Source: Helopsaltes ochotensis (Eukaryota > Chordata > Aves > Passeriformes > Locustellidae). From it: a stretch of DNA of 64,000 bases. The notes under the pieces were generated by a model. It made no database searches, was not told where the DNA came from, and was given only the letters and a program-made list of their open reading frames with translations. The stretch lies in NCBI GenBank assembly GCA_013400155.1, contig VXBM01001098.1:1-64000 (forward strand). The letters are read 5' to 3'. Numbering within the stretch: position 1 is the first letter of the stretch; each line of letters begins with the position of its first letter. The position numbers were made by a program, and so were the translations under genes. Shown here piece by piece: positions 48,083 to 60,214 of this stretch.

Positions 48083-49048
48083 GGTAACAGACACAAAACC
48101 CTAGAATTTCTTAGCCCAGGAAAGAATGGGGGGAAATGGGTTTCACTTTCCCTGGAAGTCGACAGGTGAAGATCCCAGGTGTGCCTGGATTTCACCCCTA
48201 AGTGTGGAATGGCAGCATCACCAACACAGAGTTATTTCTCAGGTCCCTCTCTGTGTATTATCTCCATATATAGATTTCAACTCAAATCTGAGTTATTTGC
48301 ATAATAAGGAGTTCAGTAAGGAAAGTTTTGTAAAGCTAGTGCCATGAAAAAAATAATTAGAAAGTGGCACTAAACCCCCCAAATTTACATGTTTTAGTAA
48401 CTTCCTCAAAGCAACCACAGAAGATGGGACAGCCCAGAGCAGGTGAATGAGTTCGGTGGGTCTTACACCAGGTCAGGGTTGTGAAAGGTGCACTCGTCTA
48501 AATTCACCCTAATTTCATTCATATAAACCCTAAAATTTGATGGATTTTACTCTTTAGTAGCTAACTCAGGAAGAGGGCCTGAAATTCTGAATTGCTAAAG
48601 CTGGAAATTCTGAATTTTTAACTCTCACAAGCTGAACACAAAAAAACCCTCCATCAACTTTTAAAGCCTTGAGATAAAATTACTTGAGGAACTCCTGGAA
48701 TTTGCATGATGTGTCCCATATCATAATCTCCAGCAGCCACTGAAATTCCACAGGAAGAGCTTTTAAAAGATCAAGGTCTGGCCCACCTGAAAATGGTTTT
48801 ACCTCTAATTAAAAGGCAGTGAAATCTTTAATTAAATATCTCATAGCCTCTTACTTTTAGTGAGTGCATGGAAGACAAAAAGGACAATTACTCCCAATTT
48901 GACAAAAGGGCTCCACTGAAGGAAAGCCTCAGGAGGCATTAGGAGAAGGGATAAAGCATTAAATGGGATGTTCTGGAGCTCTGGAAGCTGGCTGCTCGTT
49001 AAAATTAGTGTTCTGCATCTGTTTCTATTAACATTTCCAATCCTAAAA

Positions 49049-50023
49049 NNNNNNNNNNNNNNNNNNNNNNNNNNNNNNNNNNNNNNNNNNNNNNNNNNNN
49101 NNNNNNNNNNNNNNNNNNNNNNNNNNNNNNNNNNNNNNNNNNNNNNNNNNNNNNNNNNNNNNNNNNNNNNNNNNNNNNNNNNNNNNNNNNNNNNNNNNNN
49201 NNNNNNNNNNNNNNNNNNNNNNNNNNNNNNNNNNNNNNNNNNNNNNNNNNNNNNNNNNNNNNNNNNNNNNNNNNNNNNNNNNNNNNNNNNNNNNNNNNNN
49301 NNNNNNNNNNNNNNNNNNNNNNNNNNNNNNNNNNNNNNNNNNNNNNNNNNNNNNNNNNNNNNNNNNNNNNNNNNNNNNNNNNNNNNNNNNNNNNNNNNNN
49401 NNNNNNNNNNNNNNNNNNNNNNNNNNNNNNNNNNNNNNNNNNNNNNNNNNNNNNNNNNNNNNNNNNNNNNNNNNNNNNNNNNNNNNNNNNNNNNNNNNNN
49501 NNNNNNNNNNNNNNNNNNNNNNNNNNNNNNNNNNNNNNNNNNNNNNNNNNNNNNNNNNNNNNNNNNNNNNNNNNNNNNNNNNNNNNNNNNNNNNNNNNNN
49601 NNNNNNNNNNNNNNNNNNNNNNNNNNNNNNNNNNNNNNNNNNNNNNNNNNNNNNNNNNNNNNNNNNNNNNNNNNNNNNNNNNNNNNNNNNNNNNNNNNNN
49701 NNNNNNNNNNNNNNNNNNNNNNNNNNNNNNNNNNNNNNNNNNNNNNNNNNNNNNNNNNNNNNNNNNNNNNNNNNNNNNNNNNNNNNNNNNNNNNNNNNNN
49801 NNNNNNNNNNNNNNNNNNNNNNNNNNNNNNNNNNNNNNNNNNNNNNNNNNNNNNNNNNNNNNNNNNNNNNNNNNNNNNNNNNNNNNNNNNNNNNNNNNNN
49901 NNNNNNNNNNNNNNNNNNNNNNNNNNNNNNNNNNNNNNNNNNNNNNNNNNNNNNNNNNNNNNNNNNNNNNNNNNNNNNNNNNNNNNNNNNNNNNNNNNNN
50001 NNNNNNNNNNNNNNNNNNNNNNN
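49049..50023. other. Assembly gap (975 N)
   Basis: A run of N whose right edge lies inside a plus-strand CR1 copy that also carries a local inversion. Long open frames across it are artefacts of unknown bases. Confidence 0.99.
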
Positions 50024-50150
50024 GGCTGCCCCTGGATCCCTGGCAGTGCCCAAGGCCAGGCTGGACTTTGGGGCTTGGAGCAGCCTGGGACAGTGACCCT
50101 GAAGATCTCATTCCAATCCCTCCCACAGGCAGGGACACCTCCCACAGTTC
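50024..50150 (+). mobile_element. CR1 LINE 3' fragment with an inverted tail, gap-truncated
   Basis: From the gap edge the copy reads normally to GCCTGGGACAGTG (about 50096). The next about 48 bases (to about 50144) read as the reverse complement of the expected CR1 continuation (reversed: GGAGGTGTCCCTGCCTGTGG ... GGAATGAGATCTTCAGGG). Confidence 0.8.
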
Positions 50151-53100
50151 TCCCTGTCTTAGTTTTCTCCCATTTCTGTTCCCGCTGTGGGCAGCCAGGC
50201 ACAGCCAGCTGGGAATCGCTCTGGGAGCACAAACCCAGCCGAGGCTGTTTGGGTGCTCCTGCTCACCTGCAATTCCAGGGGTGTTCTGGAGGCAGAGCTT
50301 CCCTGCACGGGGCTCACCAGTTGTCCTGGTCACAGTATCCAACAGCCTAAACTCACCCGCTCCAAGGGACTGAAAAAACCCAATAAATGGAGTTTCTTAT
50401 TCCTTAAGCTGCAGCTGGACACCACCTCTGGAAAGGAAGCTCAAACTGATGTTTGAGGGAGAACTCCCAATTAAAGGGATTGTCCACATGGAAAACGTGC
50501 TCGGCTGCCTCAACAATTCCAGTTGCCATGTGCCTAAAATCAAGGATTTTTATTCCTACAAGGTTTACCAGTTATTTAGAAAGAATTGTAGCTATTCCCA
50601 AGCTTTTCCTTGGCAGCCATGGCTCAGCTTTATCCCCATCGTTCCCTCTGGCCTGGTTTTGTTGCTTTTTGCAAAATATTCCCTGCTTATACCTGGAATT
50701 AGGTAGAAGCTCCTCTGGGAAAGGCAGGGTGAGCAACTTTAAAATGCACCAAGTAATTTGAAAAGTTATTTATGTATTTATATAAAATGCCACTACCTCA
50801 AAAATGTAGGAAAATCTACTGTAGGTTGTTCCAAACAGCCAAAGGATAAAATGCTGATTTACCAAATTTCACAAAACCAAAATTTTCAGGCAAAACTTCC
50901 CAGATTTCAATGACCAGAAGGGTGTTTCAAGTTTATAACACATGCAAAAGTAGCTATTAAAACATAATTTACATTCTCAGTCACTGCAAATAAAAAGAGA
51001 ATTAAAACTAGAAAAGAAAGGAGCAACTGGTAAGAATTTAAAGTGACATTTACTCAAAAACAGCCCTGCAAATCTTGCTGTGGCCTTTAGAGAAAAGCTC
51101 TGGGTTTTATGTTTTAATTGACATTTCACCAAGGATCTGAAGAATAACTATCAGAGGTCTCTGATGCCTTCAGGCCAAGAGGTTTTGACCACTTTGAAAT
51201 CCACAGGTCAAAATAAAAACATTACAAAGATTCTCCGAGGAAGTGCTTGACTCTGGCACAAATTATTTCTGTTTTAATGGGGCAACTCTTCCTAATAATC
51301 AGAAATCTGCGGGGTTTTTTTGCAGCAAAACCCCTCCTCCTATCAACAGTACATTCTAATGATGGCCCGAGGTTTTAGGCACCAGTTAAATTAAGAAAAC
51401 CCAACTTTTTCACCCTCAGATTTGTCCATATGGATACATATTCCTACGTGGAAGATACACGGAGTTGTAAATAACTCAGGGTGTGAAGGTTTGATGGGAG
51501 GATTTTTTTTAAAATAAAACCAAGAGACACTTTTGTCTCCATCTCCAATAAATGAAGTTCTGTTGGATTAATTCAATAGTAAAAGCTCACTTTTACCCCT
51601 ATATGCTATAAATTCCTGAATAATTTAGGAAATACACACTGAAAATGATGTCCCAGGTGTCTTTCACCCTCCCGTGTTTCACCTAAATAAATATTAATAC
51701 TTGTTTTGTTGAAATGGAGAACCCACCTCCACTGACACCAATCCCACCTCCTCCTCCTTCCCCCAAACCTGCTCTTCTGCTCCTGGAAAAATTCAAATTT
51801 GCCTTATCTGTAGAGAAATCCCACACAGGTGCTGGGCCTTTCCAGCGGGATCCTCTCAGCATCCATATTAATTTTACAACGTTTGGATTTGCTGAAAACA
51901 ATGGTTGTCTCTGAGGAGCTGATTAGGTCTGAAAAGCTTTTATTGCAGATGATGGAAAAATCTGGCTGGAGAATCTGGAAAGATCTCCTATTCTAGTCTG
52001 GATATGGGAATTACATACATTAGTGGCAAAATAACAACAGGAAAAGTTAAGCTTGGAGATTTCAAATGAGTCGGGCTCTTATAAACAGGCATATTTTAAA
52101 GCTACAATTATTTTTTTTTAATAAATACATATTTCCTCCCCTGAACTGATAAAAGAAATGTATTTGTACCCTGCAAATAAGATTCCAACAGGTTTAAAAC
52201 CCCCAAACCACATAAGTAAAATACCGATGATAACTAAGAATATTCCATCCCTTGAGGCAAGTTTAGAGCAAGGTCCCCTTGCTGAGCAGAGAAAAGGTTG
52301 TGTGCTTTTAAACCAAATTTCCAGTGAATTCTTATCAAATACTTTGTGACACCATTTAATGTCAAAGCCAGCTTCAAATAAATAAGAGATTTTCCAGTAG
52401 CACAGGCTGGCTCAGGCAGAAAAAGAAACACAGCCATTTATGCTTGGTAGTTTTACTTTTAAAATAAAAAAAGATGAGGAGCAAAACTACCAGCCACTAT
52501 ATTAAAATAAAAAAAACCCTTTCAAAACCTCCTTTAAAAGCTTTTCTCCATAGCTGGCTGACTTTTATGGCCCTTGCATTTCTTAGAGGCTTCAGGGTAA
52601 CTTCATTTTTAAATCTTCATAAACATCAACAGGTGTTCATGCGATAGAGACAAAAATGTTAAAATGTTAGGAGATGTTCAGCAGGGTTTGGGCTTGTTAA
52701 ATGAAAAATGAAATAACTTTGCACTGAAAATGCTGATTGCACAGGACTAAGGATTATAAATGTACTTAATCAGAACTATTTTGTTTCCCCTCAGCGATCT
52801 CTTAGTCTTCAAAACTTAGACAGAGCAATTATAAAACGGAGCCTTTATCAGTATGGGCAAAGAGAGCCAAAATACCTCATTGTGAGGCAACAACATTTAT
52901 TTAATGTTAAATAAAAGCTGCCCAAAACCCCAATCACACTACATTTAGCTAAGCTGCACCTGATTTGCGTCCAAGCACTTCATCAGCTTTTAATGTGCAT
53001 GGCACATTAAAAGAGTTCCCCGTGAACTCTTCCCCCCCAAGGATTATTCCCCTTCATATGCCAAACACTAGCAATTAAAAATTAAACCTGGCTGGCAGAA

Positions 53101-53337
53101 CAGCTCTGGCTTTTCCTGTCCTCAGAGGATCATCTGGCCCCTGACGTTCATCAGGCACCGATGACAAAAACTGACCTCCAACCTCAGAAGGGGCCATGAG
53201 TCAGGGGTGTGTGCCCAGTTCTGTCACTCGAGGGCTTCACTGGGGGGGAGCAGCGGAAAAAAACAGCGACAAAAATAAACTTTATCCCCAAACCAGGGGC
53301 TCTGGGTTCATATATCGCCCGTGGAATGTGCAGCTGG

Positions 53338-53799
53338 TGAGGTCTGCAGTCCCACTGATGCCTTGAGTTTTGTCTTTCATATTTTCAGGTTCTGTGCTGC
53401 CCAGGGGTGCAGCTCTGAGCTCACACTCAGGGTCACTCAGCTCTGCACATAGCAGGGACACAAAACAAATCCTTCTCCTGCTGCACACCAAGGACAACTT
53501 TCAGGCCCAAAAGCACAAACAGGGGTGGGCTGGAGGGAGGAACAAGAGGGATGGGACCTCACAGCCTGGAGCTGGAACTGGACAATCAAACCCCAATGTG
53601 CAAATGGACCAAAACTTGTAAAACTGTGAGACCTCGTGACCGTTTGTTCATTTTGTGACCATTCTAAGCCCACCCTGGCTGCAGCCTTGGTCAGGCTCCT
53701 GTCCTGCCCAAGGTGTATCCTGGAGGCCTTTCAATAAATCCCTGCTTTATTCTCCAGCTCTGTCCAGTCTCTGTTCCAGGCCAGCCTTCCCAAGGCTCA
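53338..53799 (+). mobile_element. Solo LTR of an endogenous retrovirus, 462 bp
   Basis: The element begins TG and ends CA and is flanked by the 5-bp direct repeat GCTGG (53333-53337 and 53800-53804), a target-site length typical of ERVL-type integration. Near its 3' end it carries AATAAA (53733-53738) followed by a pyrimidine-rich U5-like stretch. The wording of the last 100 bases resembles songbird LTRs as I recall them. No internal retroviral sequence adjoins it, so it is a solo LTR. It lies in the intron about 350 bases outside the EC9-start exon acceptor. Confidence 0.72.
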
Positions 53800-54155
53800 G
53801 CTGGGGAGTGCACGGTGACATCAGTGACAACCTCACAAAACTGTGGTTTCTTTCCTCTTGAACCACCCCAAAGACAGGCCCAGCTCCCGTTCCTGCCTCT
53901 TCCTCTCACTCTCTGAAGCTGGATCAAGAGCTTTCCCAAAGCCTCCCTGGCAGACAGGAGCTGTAGCATTGATTTCCCAGCTGCAGGAGGCAGCCTTGCA
54001 AAAGCAGCCGGAACAGCAAAGCCAGGCTGACACGACACAAACGCAGGAGTGACTCCTCTGTGAAGCTCTGAGCCGATGGGAGAGCGGGGATGCTTCAGAG
54101 GGATCGAGTTCCCTCCCTCTTGGGTGTGGAATAATTACCAGAAGTTTTTCCTTAC

Positions 54156-54272
54156 CGGGGGATCCTGATCCTCAGCTGAGACCGTGGTGATGACGGTGCC
54201 CTTGACTGCATCAGGAGCAACCATCCCCCTGTAGAGCTTCTGGCTGAACACGGGCGAGTAATCGTTCATGTC
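54156..54272 (-). CDS. PCDH15: PCDH15 internal exon, EC8-EC9 linker and start of EC9 (117 bp, 39 codons)
   Basis: The translation starts DMNDYSPVF, a DxND-type interdomain calcium linker followed by the conserved PxF that opens a cadherin repeat. It continues KLYRGMVAPDAVKGT and ends AEDQDPP, which supplies the DxD motif of EC9. The MVAPDAVKGT stretch matches PCDH15 as I remember it and separates it from other large cadherins. The acceptor is TTTTTTGCAG just above 54272 and the donor is GTAAGG below 54156. Both junctions are phase 0. The position after DMND carries Tyr where many cadherin linkers carry Asn; I recall the same in mammalian PCDH15. The exon lies about 350 bases below a plus-strand solo LTR. 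Confidence 0.96.
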
Positions 54273-54954
54273 CTGCAAAAAACAGAATTCAGAGTTTAGT
54301 CCCGGAGTTCCAACAAAATTCCAGAGGCTTTCACAGATGTTTTTTGCTGAGTCTCTCCCTCCCTCTGCAGGGACTGCCATTCCCAGGCTCTCCTGCTCAA
54401 AATGAGGGGGGAAAATGCCAAAGACTCACCAAGAATAAATGGATGTGGGACTGCTCAGCTGAAGGGCATTCTGCAGGAAAACATAGCCCCACAAGAGAAC
54501 AGAGCAGAGAATTCCACACCACCTGCTCCTGTGGCAGCAGGCTCGGCTCATTTTCTAAAAGGAATGAGCTGCTCTGGCTTGATGGTGTTTGTTACCTCTA
54601 ATATCCAATAAATTAAGGGGAAATAAAGTGTCCTTTGCAAGATAAAAGGGCACTTGCACTAATTCTTGTGCCTCAGATAGGCAAGGACACATAAATATAT
54701 GTACATATTTGTATATACACCTAAACGTATCTCAAATATTTCGCAGGCTCATGCGGAGTTGCACATCTCTTTGTGCGGAGATTGAAAATAAACTCAGTTT
54801 TTTATTTTTCCTTTTATAAAGCAAGATGCCTACCAAAAAGCTTTTTCCAATTAAAGTTTATCCTTCTCTAGAAAGTCTCCAGGTTTGTGGTATATTCAAA
54901 CCAGACCAGTCTGCCGCTCATTTAATGCTGTGTGTCATTAACTGGGAGATGTCA

Positions 54955-55045
54955 CTCGGTCCCGTGGAAGGTGGCCCTGCCCTTGGCAGGCGTGGAAGGG
55001 GATGGGCTTTAATGTCCCTTCCAACACCAACCATTCCAGGATTCT
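54955..55045 (+). mobile_element. CR1 LINE 3' scrap
   Basis: GTGGAAGGTGGCCCTGCCC, GATGGGCTTTAATGTCCC and CCATTCCAGGATTCTGTGG. Confidence 0.85.
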
Positions 55046-56534
55046 GTGGGAACCTGGAGGCAGAGATTTGAATCCAAGGAGTGCTTTTCCCACAGCAGTG
55101 AAGGAGGGGTTTAACACTCAGGTATTAAATATTTACATTTTTAACTTAGTGCGGCACAAGCACAAAAAGTGCCCCCACAAACCAAAACACCAAGAATGTC
55201 CCTGCGTACAGTGACATTCCCAAGGCTATTTTATGCTGGGAATGCTGCACCACGGGGATTTTTCTCGTGCTCTAGCTGTGTTTGGCCTGTCCCCACCTGT
55301 CTGGGAGCACCTGGGTTAGTAACAGTGCATTACAGCAAGTGACTGGCTTAATGAGTTTTAAATTACATATTGATTTCCTCCTTAGTGCCCTCCCTCCCCT
55401 CCTGCTTTGTTTCTCCTCTTTGGCATTCCCAGATGACAGTCTCACTTCCCAACATTTTTGTTCACCCTCCTTGCAGACAGGGCAGCGTTTGTTTCCCACC
55501 AATCTTCCCAAATACCAGCCCTGTGTAAATCTTGGGAATGAGCTGTGTCCTGCTCAGGGAACAAGGAATGTGGTGGGGAAGTGGGATCATGGCCATGCCT
55601 AGGGTGACAGCTGAGTTAACGAGCTGGCCTCAAGAAATCCCTTCCTAGCTCTTAACTTGCTTTTGAAGGTGCAAACGTGGATTTCCAAGAACACGACAAC
55701 TAAACCATCTCTCCCAAACTGTGCTATCTTTGTGCTTCATCCTCGGTCTTTGTGCAGGGGAGGGATGGCAGGATCCTGTGGTGCTCTTGTGCTGTCCCAC
55801 AGGAGCAAGGAGGAGCAAAACCAACAAGAAGTGGTAGATAAAAGCATCTGTGTTAGGGTGACAGCTTTGGGGGTGTTATGCTTTGCCTTTTGCACTGTTT
55901 TGTAAATAAATCTGTATAAAAACAGAATAAATCTGCAGGCAGATAAGCAGTGAGACAAAGACTAGTTTCTAGTTACCTGTAAATACGAGACTGTTATTAC
56001 CTTCCTGTCAAAACAGGCCGCCCAGGTATTTGGCAGTGAGAAATATGGAGAATCCATTACCCAGATTTCCCATTTCCAGATTTTAGAGCATGTCTGATCG
56101 TTAATAGAAGCCTGGATTTGAGTTAATGGCAGCCTGGATTCACTGCTGGAGCAGTGAACTGGGGAAGGTTTTAAGATGCTGCAGTTTGGCTGCACTTGTG
56201 GGATTATGCCTCAGATTTAAAAAGTGATTTCATGACTCCTTACAAGCACTTTGGGGGAGGTTTACTGCCCCATTCCTGAACCTGTGCTTGGGGATTGGAC
56301 TCATGTGCTGCATCCACTTCTGTGCAAGGGTTAGAGGTGTTTTAAGAAGCCATCAGATGTAACCTTCAATTATTCACCTGTTTACAAGCAAAACACATCT
56401 GGGGTTTTGGTCTCTGCTCAGAACAAAGCCCAGGACTTGCTTCAAATATTTGTTGTCCAAAGTCTCTCTGTTCTGGAAACCCTGCATCTGTCCAGCACTA
56501 AATTCTCTTTGATAGCAACGACTGGATTTAGGAC

Positions 56535-56840
56535 CTTGGAGAGAGACAATTTAGAAGAGCCTGGAAGGACAGGACAAGGGGGAATGGCTTCCCAGTGCCA
56601 GAGGGCAGGGCTGGATGGGAGATTGGGCAGGAATTGTTTCCTGGCAGGGTGGGCAGCCCTGGCACAGGGTGCCCAGAGCAGCTGTGGCTGCCCCTGGATC
56701 CCTGGCAGTGCCCAAGGCCAGGCTGGACTTTGGGGCTTGGAGCAGCCTGGGACAGGGGAAGGTGTCCCTGCCATGGCAGGGGTGGCACTGGATGGGCTTT
56801 AAGGCCCCTCCAAACCCCAACCATTCCATAACTCTGGGAT
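56535..56840 (+). mobile_element. CR1 LINE copy of the common subfamily
   Basis: GGAAGGACAGGACAAGGGGG through GGGACAGGGGAAGGTGTCCC to CCATTCCATAACTCTGGG. Confidence 0.92.
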
Positions 56841-57897
56841 GCTGTGACCCTGGGCGCACAGGTTTTGGGGCTGGAATGGAGCAGATCACACCCATGACCT
56901 CTTGAGTTGTTCCCAGAACATACAGTGGGCTTTTTTCTCTGCTCCAACAAAACCAGTTCCAGGCTGTATTCCAGCCTCAGGGGTGCTGCTTTGTGCCCAA
57001 TAATCAGTAGTTTCTTTTTGTGACTCTGCTCCTACCAAGGTTTCTACTCAATGCTGTCTAAGTGGAAATCAATATTCCCTTGCTATGAAACTCATGTCTG
57101 AGCTAATAAATGCATACCAGGTCTTTACAGCCCCTTTGCAGTCTGCTGCCTTTTATGACAAATGCAATAAATAGGGAAAAAAAAGAAAGTATTTTTAGAG
57201 CCATCTCCTCTTCCACTCATGTTGGATGTCCAATCCCACAAAGGGAAAAAGTGAAGCGGTTTCCTTCAGAGCACAGCATGGAAATCCCCCAAACTCCCCA
57301 CTCTTCCCACAACTCCAGTTCTGACTCTCTGACAGTTTTCTGCTGTCGTTTTGTTTTCAACATCTGCCACTTCAGTCTATGTGCACATTCCCAGAGCTGG
57401 TGGCTCTGGGAATGCTGCCTCCAGGTGTTTAATAGTTCTCTGCTGTCTGGGGACTTGCAGGGGCGCATTTAACATTCCTATAATTGTGAAACTCCTTTCT
57501 AGGGAAAGCAAAGGGGTGGTTTGGTATCACTGTACTTGAAAACTCCTATTCCTCTGGTAAAACCTTTAACCACAGAAAGTTCTCACTCAACACCTCATTC
57601 CCAAAACAAAAATACAAGATATTTTATTGCTAGAAAACCAGAATGGAAACTCCATAACGCTACAAGATATCATGGCCCTAAGGACATTCATAGCTGTGAA
57701 AAATGTAGAGGAGCCTCTCCCAGACCACACCACCTGCTCTGGGCCCTGGATCCCATTTTAGTCCTGCCCCAGGGATGCCAAAGGATTCAATGTGCATTTC
57801 ATACATGATAGTCTAAAAAACCACATTTTAGAGTTCTTCAGAAACGACGCTCCTGGATGTGAAGTGACAGAGACAGAGTGGAAAAAACCTGAAAATA

Positions 57898-58269
57898 TGG
57901 GCTGTTGTCATTGTGAGACACAAAAAAAGACGAGTGACTCCAAGTATTGCAGAAGGCAAAAAGCATAGAGAAAGCTTTATTGTCTAATTTTTATTACCTT
58001 TTATAAGGTATTCCAATAAAGACTTCACATAATTGGTGAATAGGAATGACACCCCTCTAATCCCATTGGTTAAACCAGAGAAACAGAACTAGGAAGGCAA
58101 ACACCACCTGGAGAAAGATTGTTTTGAGAAAGGAGAATTGTTTGCCAGAATTGTTTTGAAAAGAAGCTTTCTTGAGATATTTTTCCCTTGTGAAAAGTTA
58201 GCAGCTGCTTAGCAGGCTAAAATCTCTCAGACTCAGAAATATCAGGCCCACCATCGGGCTGTGACTTCA
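57898..58269 (-). mobile_element. Probable solo LTR, 372 bp, minus orientation
   Basis: The segment is bounded by TG and CA and flanked by an identical 7-bp sequence GAAAATA (57891-57897 and 58270-58276). On the minus strand it has AATAAA (57981-57976) followed by a T- and C-rich tail ending ACAACAGCCCA, as expected of R-U5. The flank length of 7 bp is longer than the usual 4-6, so the exact termini are uncertain. No internal retroviral region is present. Confidence 0.55.
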
Positions 58270-58384
58270 GAAAATAATTTACTCCGAGCAGAGTTTATTT
58301 TTCTGCATGAAAATCAAAGTGTTATTCAACTCAAATTCTTTTAGGCGAAGATTATCCGTGCCCCTTCCCTTAAATATCTCCCGT

Positions 58385-58580
58385 GCCATGAGGCCCTGGC
58401 CCAGGGTGCCCAGAGCAGCTGTGGCTGCCCCTGGATCCCTGGCAGTGCCCAAGGCCAGGCTGGACTTTGGGGCTTGGAGCAGCCTGGGACAGTGGGAGGT
58501 GTCCCTGCCCATGGCAGGAGGTGGAACTAGATGAGCTTTAAGGTCCTTTCCAACCCAAACCACTCTGGTATTCCATGAAA
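58385..58580 (+). mobile_element. CR1 LINE 3' fragment
   Basis: GGCCCTGGCCCAGGGTGCCC through GGGACAGTGGGAGGTGTCCC to AAACCACTCTGGTATTCC. It lies about 115 bases right of the minus-strand solo LTR. Confidence 0.9.
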
Positions 58581-59119
58581 TACTGCATTTCACCAGACAC
58601 TGGAATATCAAGAACTTCAAGTCCCCTCCCATCCTTTATGTATTCTCCTGGCCTCTCACAACGAACACACCTTAATAACACCAAGTTCAAACCCGCGTGA
58701 TGATGCTGCTATGGCCAAAGTGGCACCTTGAATTTTGCCTGTGAGGGGGTGCAGAGCTGCTTCACACAGGGCTTTGTCTGAAGCTGCACGGAACAGGGCC
58801 TGGCTCACATGGCACAACTGCATCTCTTTCCCATTTAGTGCTCAGCAGGCCCTAAAGTAGCTCATCCTATAAATTAAGGGATAATATTCATGATGGAATA
58901 CACGAGGCAATAAATGACTGGCAGATGATTGAACTGATCACTTGAGATGGAAGGAAGGAAATAAATCTGTTTACCAGCACTGTAGCCCAACCCCAGGCCT
59001 GTTATTCCATTAGTGTCACCAGAAATGAGAAATATTTTGGAGGCAATCCAGCTGATTTTTTTTTTAACCTTCCTGTAAGTTTTGTGATGCTGCTCTGTTC
59101 TTTAAATGGGAAAAGAGGT

Positions 59120-59560
59120 TCATTGTGAGACTTTTCCTGCTGCCCCCAGCATCCCCTTGGCCTCCCTGGCCCGGGACACTCTGCTGCCCCAGGGACAGCT
59201 CGGTGTCCCCCAGGAGCCCCAGGACACTCTGCTGCCCCAGGGACAGCTCGGTGTCCCCCAGGAGCCCCAGGACACTCTGCTGCCCCAGGGACAGCTCGGT
59301 GTCCCCCAGGAGCCCCAGGACACTCTGCTGCCCCAGGGACAGCTCGGTGTCCCCCAGGTCCTTCCCCACAGAGCTGCTCCAGCTGGGACCCCCCAGCCTG
59401 TGCTGGTGGCTGGGGCTGTTCCTCCCCAATTAATAAACAATTCTGAGAGCAGTGTTGAGCCCTGGGGACACCCCCAGTGACAGCCACCAAGCACACCCTG
59501 TGCCACTGATCACGACCCCTGTGATCAGCCAGTTGTCAATCACCTCACTGCCCCCTCATC
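59120..59560 (-). mobile_element. CR1 LINE central fragment containing the 48-bp minisatellite
   Basis: The right part reads as antisense CR1 upstream of the usual 3' end: GAGCCCTGGGGACACCCCC, GTGCCACTGATCACGACCCC, CAGCCAGTTGTCAATCACC. The minisatellite at 59173-59358 sits on its left. Whether the repeat unit itself derives from CR1 is uncertain. Confidence 0.65.
59173..59358. repeat. 48-bp minisatellite, 3.9 near-identical copies
   Basis: The unit (AGGACACTCTGCTGCCCCAG, then GGACAGCTCGGTGTCCCCCA, then GGAGCCCC) repeats at 59173, 59221, 59269 and 59317, with the last unit cut at 42 bases. Units are identical apart from the first base. Because 48 is a multiple of three, open frames of 16-residue repeats run through on both strands; I see no evidence that they are translated. 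Confidence 0.94.
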
Positions 59561-60214
59561 CTCGTTTTATTGGCATTGTTAGAACTGAAACCCTCTGGTT
59601 TTATTTATTCTTGTTGCTCTCTCACTTGGAATCCTTCACCTGAGACAATGGCTTTGTTACTCTACACAATGTCCTTGAAAAACTCCAAAGCAAACCAATC
59701 CCCAACCCAGAAAGAGGAGAAAAGCACTTCTAGAAACAAGAAAGAGGCAAAATAATACAAAAATAATGCTGCTAATAAGAAGAGGAGAACACACATAAAA
59801 TATGCAGAGGCCTTACGGGCCCCATGATACAGAAATACTCAACATTTGTGTTTAGGAATGCATTACTCACTTAAAAGCAACTGTTTCTGTTAACAAAACC
59901 TATTACCACACTAGTTGCTTCCAAACACTAAATCCTAATAATTTGAACTGCAAGGATTTTGCTTTTCCCAGTATTAAGAATCATCTGGATTGTGAGGGGA
60001 TGTGTGTGGGTACAAGAAGAAGCAAAAAACCTCAGCCCTCGCAGACGCCCCGTGGCTTCTTGCAGCTTCAGGGGAGAAGTTAAGAAAGCAGTCAGAGGAA
60101 TCTGAGATCAGGGAAAAGAGCAAAATCTTGCTCTGTTTTTGGTGGTGGGAAGAAATCAGTGCCACTTGGACTATTCCTCCTTGGAAATACTTGAATGGAT
60201 GCAACAATTAGGGT

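Larger units (their letters stand above)
44688..54155 (-). other. PCDH15: PCDH15 intron, 9468 bp including 975 N, phase 0
   Basis: The intron contains three CR1 copies, a plus-strand solo LTR near its 5' end and an assembly gap. Its true length is unknown because of the gap. Since AEDQDPP joins GTPAS in frame as in PCDH15, no exon is expected inside the gap. The stretches 45900-47690, 48090-49048 and 50150-53330 are AT-rich and show nothing I can name. Confidence 0.85.

Noticed and set aside
48841..50350. Open frames of 336-463 codons across N
   Set aside because: Same artefact at the 975-N gap; the flanking residues are CR1 translation.
55640..55940. Possible further LTR (AATAAA twice near 55907 and 55926)
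   Set aside because: No TG/CA boundary pair with matching flanking repeats could be found, and the wording is not familiar enough to call.
59002..59506. Repetitive open frames of 121-164 codons on both strands
   Set aside because: They arise from a 48-bp minisatellite whose period is divisible by three. Frames are open on both strands, which argues against selection on one protein.
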